Notes under the pieces: generated by a model
Told to the model about the DNA's origin: nothing
Database searches by the model: none
Seen by the model: only the letters and a program-made list of their open reading frames with translations
Position numbers and translations under genes: made by a program
Origin: a virus
Reading direction: 5' to 3' (one strand)
IMG/VR virus record: IMGVR_UViG_3300028027_000299
Span: 1-20,168 of that record
Length of the DNA: 20,168 nt
In this document: positions 6,138 through 13,720 of the stretch, piece after piece
How positions within the stretch are numbered: the first letter of the stretch is position 1
Layout of the letters: each line of letters begins with the position of its first letter

Positions 6138-7247
6138 TTATCCAGGGTTAGTTCCGATTGATTGCACGTTCAAAGCGTTGCAATACGGAAAGTGAATTGG
6201 TGAAACAATAATATCAGTAAACGAAGGCAAAGCTACAGAATAAACACCATCTATTTGAGCAATACGGATAATTTGCGAATAGACAATATCGCGCCCCAGC
6301 GTCTTACGTTTTTCATCAACAAAAGTTTGTAAAGCTGCCCGAACCGCAGGCACCACAACCGAAGGGTCGGCAGTCTCCAAAAGCGTAAGATTTACGTTTA
6401 GGGTGTAGTTCAATCGCACGGCACTATTCACCACAACGGTATCGCACATCGGGCGCTGCGGATAAACCGTATTGTACACCTGCGTAAGAATTTGGGCAGG
6501 TGTTGTTTGCCCGTCCGCGACCAAAACGTATAAGTGCACTTGACCAGGTGTATTCGGCGGTTCAATAATGCCCACATCTACAATAGCGGGATTGGCAGTT
6601 CTCGCCCAATACTTATATGCTGCTGCGGGACCCGCTACGCTAAAACTTGCTGGGGCTAAAAAAATCCGTTCGCGTAAGCGTTCGTCGCTTTCCAAATTCG
6701 CCCCGCCTGCGGTTGTATTCACATTGAACGGTGGCGTTATGGTGCTAACAAAGGGTAAAGGGTCTAAGTTAGTGTTGATTGTTCCGCTTACGTAACCGTT
6801 CCCTGCTGTTCCTAATGTGGTACAAACTGCGGGAATATCCACCTGATTTACCCCACTTGCTACGGATATAGCTTGCTGGGTCTGAAAAATTACCGCAGTA
6901 TCTACCGAAGATATGCGCGTGCCTGCGGGAATGATAACCCCACCGTGCCCAATAACCAAATTAAACCGGAGCGTACAGGTTGCTGCCGTTTGTCCCAATC
7001 GCGTAACGCCTACCAGCGAACCAAGCTGCTCCAAATGTGCGCCCGCAGCTGATATTACAATCGTTTGGTCAAATGCTGCCTGCAACTGTTCGCCCAAAAG
7101 CGAAAGCCCATACGCAAAAGTGCTTAATAAAATCTTTGTTACCGAAGCTGGTGGAATTGTTGTTCCCGAAAGGGCTTCGTATTTGGCTACCAAATCGCTT
7201 TCTATATTGGTAACATCTGTATCTACGACATTAAGAACCGTTCCCAT
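6138..7247 (-). CDS. J: Baseplate wedge protein GpJ (baseplate J-like)
   Basis: This 369-aa protein matches the baseplate J family (PF04865), which with GpW forms the wedge of P2/Mu-type contractile tails. Seen in order: an N-terminal helical part (VLNVVDTDVTNIESDLVAKYEALSG split by TTIPPASV), LEQLGSLVGVTRLGQTAAT (residues ~94-112), a beta-rich core (GGVIIPAGTRISS), ESDERLRERIFLAP, and GPAAAYKYWARTANPAIVDVG. The length is somewhat above P2 GpJ (302 aa). The start overlaps the GpW reading frame by 17 bases, typical of this gene pair. Confidence 0.93.
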   Translation of the reverse strand: MGTVLNVVDTDVTNIESDLVAKYEALSGTTIPPASVTKILLSTFAYGLSLLGEQLQAAFDQTIVISAAGAHLEQLGSLVGVTRLGQTAATCTLRFNLVIGHGGVIIPAGTRISSVDTAVIFQTQQAISVASGVNQVDIPAVCTTLGTAGNGYVSGTINTNLDPLPFVSTITPPFNVNTTAGGANLESDERLRERIFLAPASFSVAGPAAAYKYWARTANPAIVDVGIIEPPNTPGQVHLYVLVADGQTTPAQILTQVYNTVYPQRPMCDTVVVNSAVRLNYTLNVNLTLLETADPSVVVPAVRAALQTFVDEKRKTLGRDIVYSQIIRIAQIDGVYSVALPSFTDIIVSPIHFPYCNALNVQSIGTNPG

Positions 7248-7605
7248 ATGTTAGTGTATTTGTACCTTCGCCTAAGTTGGATTCCCACGTGAGGGCTAAG
7301 GTTATTTTTGCGCCTGCTTCGCTAAAAGTAATTACAAGGTTTGTAATTGTCGCGCGTGGCTCATAAGTTGTAATCTGATTGATAATTTCACCGCGCAATT
7401 CTGCGGATTCGCTTGCTGGTAAGCCGATGTATCTATCAATATCAATCCCCAAATCGGGGTTTAATGGGATACTTCCTTTCTGGGTGCTTAGTAGGATATT
7501 GATACATTGTTTTATATCTTCTACACCTTCCACCACACCGCCCGCAGTTTCTAAAGAATACTGCCAAAAATCGGTTTGCAAATCTTCTAAGGTTGGGCTT
7601 ATCAT
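7231..7605 (-). CDS. W: Baseplate wedge protein GpW (GPW/gp25 family)
   Basis: This 124-aa protein belongs to the GPW/gp25 family (PF04965), whose T4 member gp25 begins baseplate-sheath assembly. Typical features are the middle segment VEDIKQCINILLSTQKGSIPLNPDLGIDIDRYIG (quoted in two parts: VEDIKQCINILLSTQKGS, then IPLNPDLGIDIDRYIG), with the family's conserved glycine-x-x-P and N-P-x-x-G, and a C-terminal EPRATITNL strand. It starts 4 bases after the GpV stop and its end overlaps GpJ by 17 bases. The order V-W-J-I is the P2 order. Confidence 0.93.
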   Translation of the reverse strand: MISPTLEDLQTDFWQYSLETAGGVVEGVEDIKQCINILLSTQKGSIPLNPDLGIDIDRYIGLPASESAELRGEIINQITTYEPRATITNLVITFSEAGAKITLALTWESNLGEGTNTLTYGNGS

Positions 7606-7609
7606 AAGT

Positions 7610-8221
7610 TTATGGTATTGGTGGTAATGAGATAACCGACCCGACTTGATGTTTGTGTGTGCCTAAGCCGATAGCAGTAAAGGCAAACACGTTCCCAGTC
7701 GCGCGAATCGTATTCAATGCGGTAACGGCTCCCGTAAATCGGCTTGTTCCAAGTGTTGCAAAGTCCCCTTTGACCTGCAAATTACCCGTAAATTCAGCCG
7801 TAGGCGCATCTATGGTAGCTTTAACCGTAGCTTTGACCGTTGCATTCACACATTCTATTTGCACGTTAGCAGTCGTTTTTATGGTAATATCCCCAACCGT
7901 ATCTATTTGTAAAACGTGGCTTTCACGGTCGTAAGATACTTTCGTGCCGTCCGAAAAAACAACACTGTTTATATCTTTACTCGCAAGTTTGGGTAAGACT
8001 GAATCCGAAGGTATTGCGCCCAAAACTACGCCTGTTTCGCAATTTTCGTCCACCATACATACAACCTGCTCCCCAATATCAGGCAGACCAAAAAATGAGT
8101 TTTTAGCAACCGAAGTTACCACCATTGGGTACCAATAAGAAGCGATTTGGTCTTCTTCAAAATCAACCCTTAGCAAACCTTTTGCTGGGTCTTTCTCGCA
8201 AACCGTGCCGTATTTTATCAT
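7610..8221 (-). CDS. V: Baseplate central spike protein GpV
   Basis: This 203-aa protein is the membrane-piercing spike of a P2/Mu-type tail. The N-terminal ~75 residues form the OB-like domain (YGTVCEKDPAKGLLRVDFE, PDIGEQVVCMVDEN, GVVLGAI). A repetitive beta-helix follows, with short alternating strands (DGTKVSYDRESHVLQIDTVG, then TVKATVKATIDAP). Near the C-terminus is GLGTHKHQ with an H-x-H pair (His189, His191), the motif that binds an iron ion at the spike tip in P2 GpV and related spikes. It starts 4 bases after the GpD stop. Length is close to P2 GpV (211 aa). Confidence 0.94.
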   Translation of the reverse strand: MIKYGTVCEKDPAKGLLRVDFEEDQIASYWYPMVVTSVAKNSFFGLPDIGEQVVCMVDENCETGVVLGAIPSDSVLPKLASKDINSVVFSDGTKVSYDRESHVLQIDTVGDITIKTTANVQIECVNATVKATVKATIDAPTAEFTGNLQVKGDFATLGTSRFTGAVTALNTIRATGNVFAFTAIGLGTHKHQVGSVISLPPIP

Positions 8222-8225
8222 ATTT

Positions 8226-9383
8226 TTAAGTTGTTCCGCTATACAATTCCCTTACACCACCACCACCACCGCCCCCGCTTTTAGGTGGCGTGCTTTTTAC
8301 TTTGAATTTACTAATCCGTTTCTTTTTCAAAGGCGTTTTGCGCTGTTCTGGGCTGCTTACATCCTGCAAACGTTTAGCTTCTAAGCTGGTCAAATATCCA
8401 CTATCGCGCGATATGGTATGTGTTGAGCGGGTAATATGCCACGTGCCCGACATTTTGCCAACTCCCGTAAGTAGAAAATTACTGCCTGCCAACAAAATAG
8501 GATTCCCAATCAGCGAAAAGTTTCCCGTTTGTCCGTTAGTGTTGGTTCGGTGTAATGCTGCCTGCGCTTTAACACGTGCCTGCTGTTCATTTTCTGCGGT
8601 TTCTTTCAGCTCCAAAACGTCGGCAGATGTATTCGTGTTCGCCCCGCCAACTGTTCCCGTTCCACCTTCCAAAATGTCCCCAGCCTTTACGGTCGCGGAT
8701 ACTACTTTATTGGTCTTCGGATTGCGGTACTTAACCGTGGCGGACTTAAACGTTTTGATTGATTTATCTTCTAAGCTCATGCTTATAAAACTACCTCGCG
8801 CGAGCTCCATAACCGCTTTAGTCTTTTCTACTGCGTATATGGACGTAAATGTAAGGCGTTTATCGCGAACGGAAAATAAATACCCGTATTCTTTTGCAAT
8901 GCGCGCCAAAAAACTCAAATCTGATTCGCGGTTTTTGGATACCCTTTCTATGAAAATATTGGCGATTTCTCCCTGCACGGTTAGCCCATTGGCGAGGGCG
9001 ATTTTTTCCACAATTTGGCGCAGGGTTTGACGCTCATATGCTCCGCTTGTTTTGGTTCGTAGTGGGCTATTGGTCGCAGCTGCCAACCCTTTGACCGTTA
9101 CCGTTGCTGGTGGGTGTTTGATTTGTAATTCGTCTATTACAAACGACCCACAATATACCAGCACATCGTCGTAGCCAATGGATAGTTCTAATGTATCGCC
9201 TTTTGTTGGGTACCAACTATCCGACCACAACCCGCCTACATCTTCTAACTCTAAGCTTAAATCGTCAGTTTCGCCCTCTTCGGCATCTGAATAATTTACC
9301 GAAAGCAGCGTTTTAGAAATATCCTTAGAAATATCTTTTTTATTATACAAAATCTTAACCTTCGGGGTTCTTACCTTTTCCAT
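8226..9383 (-). CDS. D: Tail hub protein GpD (late control D family)
   Basis: This 385-aa protein fits the Phage_GPD family (PF05954), the hub holding the spike at the tube end, comparable to T4 gp27. The N-terminal segment (VKILYNKKDISKDI), LSIGYDDVLVYCGSFVIDELQ and the segment LRTKTSGAYERQTLRQIVEKI (first 20 residues shown in two overlaps: LRTKTSGAYERQ, TLRQIVEKI) are typical, as is SDLSFLARIAKEYGYLFSV. It ends in a basic stretch (KTPLKKKRISKFKVK) and seven glycines (370-376) before VRELYSGTT, which is unusual for this family. The start overlaps the GpX frame by 13 bases. Confidence 0.93.
   Translation of the reverse strand: MEKVRTPKVKILYNKKDISKDISKTLLSVNYSDAEEGETDDLSLELEDVGGLWSDSWYPTKGDTLELSIGYDDVLVYCGSFVIDELQIKHPPATVTVKGLAAATNSPLRTKTSGAYERQTLRQIVEKIALANGLTVQGEIANIFIERVSKNRESDLSFLARIAKEYGYLFSVRDKRLTFTSIYAVEKTKAVMELARGSFISMSLEDKSIKTFKSATVKYRNPKTNKVVSATVKAGDILEGGTGTVGGANTNTSADVLELKETAENEQQARVKAQAALHRTNTNGQTGNFSLIGNPILLAGSNFLLTGVGKMSGTWHITRSTHTISRDSGYLTSLEAKRLQDVSSPEQRKTPLKKKRISKFKVKSTPPKSGGGGGGGVRELYSGTT
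8256..8270. repeat. Trinucleotide repeat (ACC)5 encoding the GpD glycine run
   Basis: Five perfect ACC units on the plus strand, read as GGT glycine codons, followed by two more glycine codons (GGC, GGG). In-frame repeat change would lengthen or shorten the glycine run near the GpD C-terminus without breaking the frame. Confidence 0.9.
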
Positions 9384-9583
9384 GGTGGTAATAAGTTTTC
9401 GTCAATAATTGGTTCTGGTAAAATCGGCACATTTAGAACCGTGTTTGCGGGGATTATTGCGGTAATCGGGACTTGCGGATTGGCGCGAATAATATCAGAA
9501 TACTTTCGGCTATCCCCGTAGGCTTTTTCGGCTACAGTATCCCACCGCTCCCCTTGCTGGGTTATATAGGTTGTGTTTTCCAT
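9371..9583 (-). CDS. X: Tail protein GpX with LysM-like domain
   Basis: This 70-aa protein matches phage tail protein X (PF05489), which resembles a LysM domain. The sequence YITQQGERWDTVAEKAYGDS, then KYSDIIRANPQV and IIPANTVLNVPI, shows the LysM pattern: threonine-glycine turn, W-D, Y-G-x, ANP, and a final strand. It ends LLPPWKR. It lies between GpU and GpD as in P2-like clusters. The start shares one base with the GpU stop (TAATG), and the end overlaps GpD by 13 bases. Confidence 0.93.
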   Translation of the reverse strand: MENTTYITQQGERWDTVAEKAYGDSRKYSDIIRANPQVPITAIIPANTVLNVPILPEPIIDENLLPPWKR

Positions 9584-10428
9584 TATCTACGGGTGGCACT
9601 TAGAATTAAGATTGGCAAAGAATAGCGTTTAAAATCCGTAACAGTCGTTTGATAGGCAGCATCGGCAGCAACCGCGCCCGCAATATCAACCGTATTGCAA
9701 GCATTTTCCAAAACGGATAATGCCCCTTGTATTACCGACATATGTGTCCGCAGCGAAGCAGCAGCAGCGTAGATACTAGATTGTGTATTATTGATTTCTG
9801 TATTGATTTGGTCTAAATATCCCGCTATTGTTTGCGTTCTTTTTTCTGCGCTTGCTAAGACTAAATCGGCAGTATCGGGATTGTTATTCACGCTTACAAT
9901 CAAATCGCTTACCGCTTGCGATTCTGCGCTTACGGCAGTAATGTTCGCATTTGTTTCCTGCGCTGCCCCATACGGAGTTTCTACAATTTTGGCTTTTGGC
10001 GCACCAGGTATATTTCCAACGGCAAAAGATTGGTTAGACTTTCGTATGCTAGTATTTGGTTCGCCCGATTCCAAAAGCTCAATAGTTACTTCGGTGTGGT
10101 GGATTTTACCTTCGCTTGACTGCTTTATAATATCGTGTTTTAAGCTTTTTACTACAAAATTACCGTAATAATCTCCCGCCTGATTAGTGAGGTATTGAAC
10201 CTTGCTATCGTTTAATAATTCGTACCATTTGGTTAATTCTTCTTCGGGCACGCAATAAAGTGCGTTCAACTTAAATGTAATTGTGAGCGTTTCCAAATTC
10301 GTACCAACACGCTGCAAACGGGGCTTCCCTTCTATTAGTGCGTGTTGGACGTAGTTGGCTTCGGTGGAACTGCTGAATGAATCTATCCCATTCACACCAA
10401 ATAATTTCATATCCCCTAATTTCATCAT
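9583..10428 (-). CDS. U: Tail protein GpU with long C-terminal extension
   Basis: The N-terminal ~145 residues match the P2 GpU family (PF06995): a strand-rich opening (KLGDMKLFGVNGIDSF), RLQRVGTNLETLTITFKL, then EVTIELLES. P2 GpU is about 160 residues, but this protein has 281. The extra ~130 residues are Ala-, Ser- and Asn-rich and look helical (SAESQAVSDLIVSVNNN, QTIAGYLDQINTEINNTQ), possibly coiled coil. GpU caps or completes the tail tube in P2-like phages. Two adjacent ATG codons begin the gene; either may be used. It lies directly after the tape-measure gene, as in P2. Confidence 0.85.
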   Translation of the reverse strand: MMKLGDMKLFGVNGIDSFSSSTEANYVQHALIEGKPRLQRVGTNLETLTITFKLNALYCVPEEELTKWYELLNDSKVQYLTNQAGDYYGNFVVKSLKHDIIKQSSEGKIHHTEVTIELLESGEPNTSIRKSNQSFAVGNIPGAPKAKIVETPYGAAQETNANITAVSAESQAVSDLIVSVNNNPDTADLVLASAEKRTQTIAGYLDQINTEINNTQSSIYAAAASLRTHMSVIQGALSVLENACNTVDIAGAVAADAAYQTTVTDFKRYSLPILILSATRR

Positions 10429-10451
10429 AATATTAGCCTATTTTCTTTTAT

Positions 10452-12578
10452 TTAGTCCGAAAAGGATTTCCTTTGCTTGTTACGCTCGCGTTCGTCTAAG
10501 GTCTTATTAATGTCCAAATTCCACCGCCCCATTGTTTCGTTTAAGCGTTTTTGGTCTTCGGGGGTCATCGTTCCGCTTATATTAACCGTAGGCTGAAACA
10601 TAACTGTATTTGTTGTTGCACTTTTGGAACTTGTGCCTTGCGGTATGGGAGTTGGCGCAGTATTCGCCCAAAAGCTCCCGCCACCTGCTCCGCCCATAGG
10701 CTGCGATAATGCTTGCGCGGTTTGTAGCTGTTCAACTGATAGTGTTGGGCTGCTCACTTCGCCACCTAACCACCCAGAAATGTAATCAAATGGTGCGGTT
10801 ATGGTTTCCCAAACTGCGCCTGCGATTGATTTTAAACCATTCCACAACGAAGTCATTAAATTAACCCCCGCATTGTACATCGTCGCGCCCAATCCACCCA
10901 ACCATTGAACAACCCCCCAAAAGATGTTTTTAACACCCTCCCACAAATTTACAAAAAATTCGCTGATTGGCTCCCAATATTGGTAAATAATATAAACGGC
11001 TGCTGCAATCGCTACGACTACCGCGCCAATGGGATTCGCGACCATAAGCGCCCAAACTACTTTTAGCGCACCCGTAACAAACCCAATCGCTACGCTTAGG
11101 GCGGAAAACAAAGGCGCAAGCACCCGCAAAACCTTAGCCAAAATCCCGCCCGTTTGATAGTTTAGCATCATACTAACCGCAAGGGTTTTGAATACTTTTT
11201 GCGTGAAAATTAGCACCGTTCCTAAGCCCGTGTAGGCACTCCCTAAAAGGCTTATCCCCGAAGACATAATGCTTACCGTTTTGAGTAATCCGCCAAACAC
11301 AAAGGATACCCCAGCAACACCGACCGACAAAGCCGTAAGCGAAGCCACGACCGTAGTTATTGCGCTTACCATTGCAGGGTTTTGTTCTATCCATTGTGTA
11401 GCTGCTGCCACGTACGGACGCATTCCTGACATTACAGAATTAAGCGCAGGTAGTAAGGTTGTGCCCAGCGTAATCGCCAACTCTTGTACATTGTTTTTGA
11501 ATATACCCATTTGAGCAGCGGACGTTTTCATACGCTTTTCAAATTCTTTATCCATTGAACCAATGTACCCCAGCTTGCCGTTCGCGTTTTTCTTTTCTAT
11601 TGTAGAAATTGCGTCGGTGTAAGTTTTTAAACCTGCCGAAAGTTTCGCAGCATCGTCAAAATATTCACCACCGAAAAGGTTAGATGCGACTTGTATCCGT
11701 TTTTCGGGAGCGACTTTTTGCATCGCTTCCATAACCTTAACGATTGTGCCCTGCGCGTCCTTAATCATTCCCCGTTCAATATCAGCCGAATTCATTCCGA
11801 TAGTGCCGATACTCATTTGGAAGTCTTTATTTCCCTTTGTGGCGGTCGCAAGCTTATTAAAAAATGCGTTGATAGCCGTTCCACTTGTTTCGGACGTAGA
11901 ACCCAACGATAGCATCGCAGTCGCTAAGGCTGCCGTTTTTTCGGCTGATAGCCCTAACATATTGGCAGTCCCGCCCGTGCGAAGCAAAACGTCTATAATA
12001 TCTTTCCCTGCTGCCGAACTTGTATCGTCTAATTTGTTGATAGCATCGCCCAATTTCCCCACGTCGTCGGTTGCAATACTGAAAATATTGGAGATTTTAC
12101 CCATTTGGCTGCCGACCAATTCCGCAGGCATTTCAAAAGCAAGCGCCATTTTTCCAACCTCGCGGGTGTAATCAATCAACTTATCCTTTGCAATACCCAT
12201 ACGCCCAGATGCTGCCACCATTGCGGTCAGCTCGTCATAAGCTATCGGGAGTTCCCGACCAAGTGCTAATACCTGGTCGGAAAAACCCTTAAATGCTGCT
12301 TCGCCCTCTAACCCTTCCACAACTTTACGAATGTTTGTCATACCCGTTTCAAACTCCATCGCCGATTTTATGGGTACAGCAAGCGCAGCACCTAATCCAA
12401 CACCCAACACGCCCGCACTTTGACCCAACGACATAGCCTTATCGCCTAACCTGCTGGTTTGAGCTGATAGCCGATTCATTGCGGTAGTAGCTTTTGAAAC
12501 CGCACTATTGATAGCGGGGGTCATTTTATCAACTGCCGACAAAACTACCGACAAATTGAATACGTTTTTGAGCGACAT
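10452..12578 (-). CDS. Tail tape measure protein (TP901 family)
   Basis: This 708-aa protein sets tail length. It resembles the TP901 tape-measure core: MEFETGMTNIRKVVEGLEG (residues ~74-92), AYDELTAMVAASGRMGI, FEMPAELVGSQMGKISNIF, and SSAAGKDIIDVLLRTGGTA, then a LGSTSETSGTAINAFF segment. Hydrophobic stretches occur near residues 50-70, ~405-465 and ~490-540 (for example NPIGAVVVAIAAAVYIIYQ), as usual for proteins that contact the membrane during DNA injection. A Trp-rich part follows (WEGVKNIFWGVVQWLGG) and a polar C-terminus. At the usual ~1.5 angstrom per residue, a tail of about 100 nm is inferred. It starts 3 bases after the frameshift-product stop. Confidence 0.94.
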   Translation of the reverse strand: MSLKNVFNLSVVLSAVDKMTPAINSAVSKATTAMNRLSAQTSRLGDKAMSLGQSAGVLGVGLGAALAVPIKSAMEFETGMTNIRKVVEGLEGEAAFKGFSDQVLALGRELPIAYDELTAMVAASGRMGIAKDKLIDYTREVGKMALAFEMPAELVGSQMGKISNIFSIATDDVGKLGDAINKLDDTSSAAGKDIIDVLLRTGGTANMLGLSAEKTAALATAMLSLGSTSETSGTAINAFFNKLATATKGNKDFQMSIGTIGMNSADIERGMIKDAQGTIVKVMEAMQKVAPEKRIQVASNLFGGEYFDDAAKLSAGLKTYTDAISTIEKKNANGKLGYIGSMDKEFEKRMKTSAAQMGIFKNNVQELAITLGTTLLPALNSVMSGMRPYVAAATQWIEQNPAMVSAITTVVASLTALSVGVAGVSFVFGGLLKTVSIMSSGISLLGSAYTGLGTVLIFTQKVFKTLAVSMMLNYQTGGILAKVLRVLAPLFSALSVAIGFVTGALKVVWALMVANPIGAVVVAIAAAVYIIYQYWEPISEFFVNLWEGVKNIFWGVVQWLGGLGATMYNAGVNLMTSLWNGLKSIAGAVWETITAPFDYISGWLGGEVSSPTLSVEQLQTAQALSQPMGGAGGGSFWANTAPTPIPQGTSSKSATTNTVMFQPTVNISGTMTPEDQKRLNETMGRWNLDINKTLDERERNKQRKSFSD

Positions 12579-12581
12579 TTT

Positions 12582-12779
12582 TTATTTTTTAGCTGGTGAG
12601 TTTAGATGATTGTGTACTTTGATTGCGCTTTCGTACCAATCCATAACAATCGTTAGCGGGGTTTCCTCTAGTATATTCAATCCCGTACCCGAAAAATGCG
12701 CAAGGAATAAAAGCATTTCCGTTGTGAGCTGCGGGATATGAAACATATATAAAATTGTTTTTAGGATAAGGGCGTTTAG
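12582..12779 (-). CDS. Chaperone extension (E'-like), expressed by -1 frameshift
   Basis: The frame -1 to the upstream chaperone gene is open from the slippery site to TAA 12584-12582. It encodes 65 residues starting LNALILKTILYMFHIPQLTT, containing MDWYESAIKVHNHL, and ending SPAKK. The full fusion would be about 173 aa. The layout matches P2 E/E' and lambda G/GT, where a minor frameshift product with a C-terminal extension binds the tape measure during tail assembly. The stop lies 3 bases before the tape-measure start, the exact place expected for E'. A separate product from the internal ATG at 12746 (54 aa) is a less likely alternative. It is in a different frame from a spurious 83-codon reading frame over the same region. 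Confidence 0.85.
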   Translation of the reverse strand, partial: LNALILKTILYMFHIPQLTTEMLLFLAHFSGTGLNILEETPLTIVMDWYESAIKVHNHLNSPAKK

Positions 12780-13102
12780 TTTCCCTTCGCTTCCTTTGCA
12801 ACTTCTTCGGGCACATCAAAACCCAAATGCGCATTCGCAAAATTCATAACCTTAGTCCATTGCGATAAAGGATAGTCGATAACATCTTCGTACAAAATCC
12901 CTTTGCCGTTTACTAAAATTGATGCTGCCACAATAGCAACCCCGACTTCCTGCTGGTCGGTTTTGAGCGCTGCGGGGAGCGAAGCCCGAACATCTCGTAG
13001 TTGGCGATAGGTCATTTCCCCATTGTTTTTCATCGTAACAATATCCCCATTGCTAAGTTTTAGCGTAGAAACTGCTGGGGTTTCTGCTGATTGATTTTTC
13101 AT
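12776..13102 (-). CDS. E: Tail assembly chaperone (GpE/Mu gp41-like)
   Basis: This 108-aa protein lies between the tail tube and tape measure, the conserved place of tail assembly chaperones. The sequence TLKLSNGDIVTMKNNGEMTYRQLRD, given here as TLKLSNGDIVTMK and NGEMTYRQLRD, followed by VAASILVNGKGILYEDVIDYPLSQW, given as VAASILVNGKGILYEDV and IDYPLSQW, fits the P2 GpE/Mu gp41 type: a short beta start, then helices. It ends EVAKEAKGN, and the last codons form the G GGA AAC slippery site immediately before TAA. The start follows a terminator-like hairpin 28 bases upstream, suggesting lower expression than the tube gene. Confidence 0.88.
   Translation of the reverse strand: MKNQSAETPAVSTLKLSNGDIVTMKNNGEMTYRQLRDVRASLPAALKTDQQEVGVAIVAASILVNGKGILYEDVIDYPLSQWTKVMNFANAHLGFDVPEEVAKEAKGN
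12779..12785 (-). promoter_or_regulatory. Programmed -1 ribosomal frameshift site G GGA AAC
   Basis: On the minus strand the codons AAG GGA AAC TAA contain the heptamer G GGA AAC in the zero frame, fitting the X XXY YYZ rule. A -1 slip re-pairs as GGG AAA and continues with CTA into the 65-codon extension. Lambda G/GT uses the near-identical G GGA AAG. Confidence 0.85.
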
Positions 13103-13129
13103 TTTTTCGTTGTGTTTATGGTGGTAATT

Positions 13130-13158
13130 AAAAAAGGCAGGCGTTTATTCCTGCCTTT
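13130..13158 (-). terminator. Terminator-like hairpin between tube and chaperone genes
   Basis: On the minus strand AAAGGCAGG and CCTGCCTTT form a perfect 9-bp stem around an 8-base loop, with six T in a row at the 3' side (13135-13130). It lies 18 bases after the tube stop and 28 bases before the chaperone start. Since tape measure and baseplate genes lie beyond it and no promoter is visible, it probably acts as a partial terminator. Confidence 0.8.
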
Positions 13159-13176
13159 GCTTTAGTTGGTGTTGGG

Positions 13177-13695
13177 CTATGGATTAAGCCCTAAAGTGTT
13201 GCGATAATTTCCTTTCACATCCACCCCATTGATGCGGTGTACCGAAGTTAAAAGGTTGATTGCGAATTGTTCCACATTATCAATTTTCATTTCAATAGCG
13301 GAACAAATAAATGTTACTTCCTGCTTTACAAGTTCTTGCGCTTTGAACTCTCCCAGCGTAACGCCTTTCGCTCTACCCGTAATCATACAAGCATATGCCC
13401 GTGTGGTAGTAGTGCCGTTGGCATTATGTTCCTGAATTTCTCCGCGAACTTGCAAATTAGTAGATACGTAGGGATTACAAACTGCGCGCATAAATTCGTC
13501 GTTGTATGCGCTAACTTGCATCGTGAGTTCAAAAGTTTCAAACCCCGTCGGCACTTGATGCGTCCCAATCATACCCAACGGCATAAGGTCTTGAGTTTTT
13601 TGCATCAAATCGGGTAATTTGATTGAATCAACAGTCCCCGCGCGGCTGGTGCCGTTCATATACAAATTGCCGTTTGTGAGCGTGGTTACTTTCAT
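13177..13695 (-). CDS. FII: Tail tube protein (P2 FII-like)
   Basis: This 172-aa protein is the major tube subunit of a P2-like contractile tail. It has the family pattern: a short N-terminal strand with NLYMNGTSRAGTVDSIKLP, PLGMIGTHQVPTGFETFELTM, and a central beta region ending in ITGRAKGVTLGEFKAQELVK. The C-terminus includes NGVDVKGNYRNTLGL, where P2-type tube proteins typically have N-G-x-D, a conserved feature. Length is equal to P2 FII (172 aa). It follows the sheath gene by 25 bases and is followed by a terminator-like hairpin, consistent with its high copy number in the tail. Confidence 0.93.
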   Translation of the reverse strand: MKVTTLTNGNLYMNGTSRAGTVDSIKLPDLMQKTQDLMPLGMIGTHQVPTGFETFELTMQVSAYNDEFMRAVCNPYVSTNLQVRGEIQEHNANGTTTTRAYACMITGRAKGVTLGEFKAQELVKQEVTFICSAIEMKIDNVEQFAINLLTSVHRINGVDVKGNYRNTLGLNP

Positions 13696-13720
13696 AACTG
13701 ATTTAGAAATTTGTATTTAG

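Noticed and set aside
8290-9030. 246-codon plus-strand frame opposite GpD
   Set aside because: Antisense shadow of a clear GpD gene with no recognisable domain.
12589-12840. 83-codon minus-strand reading frame over the chaperone/tape-measure junction
   Set aside because: It is in the third frame, starts inside the chaperone gene and has an Arg/Lys-rich composition; the -1 frame extension is better supported by the slippery site and by its end just before the tape measure.
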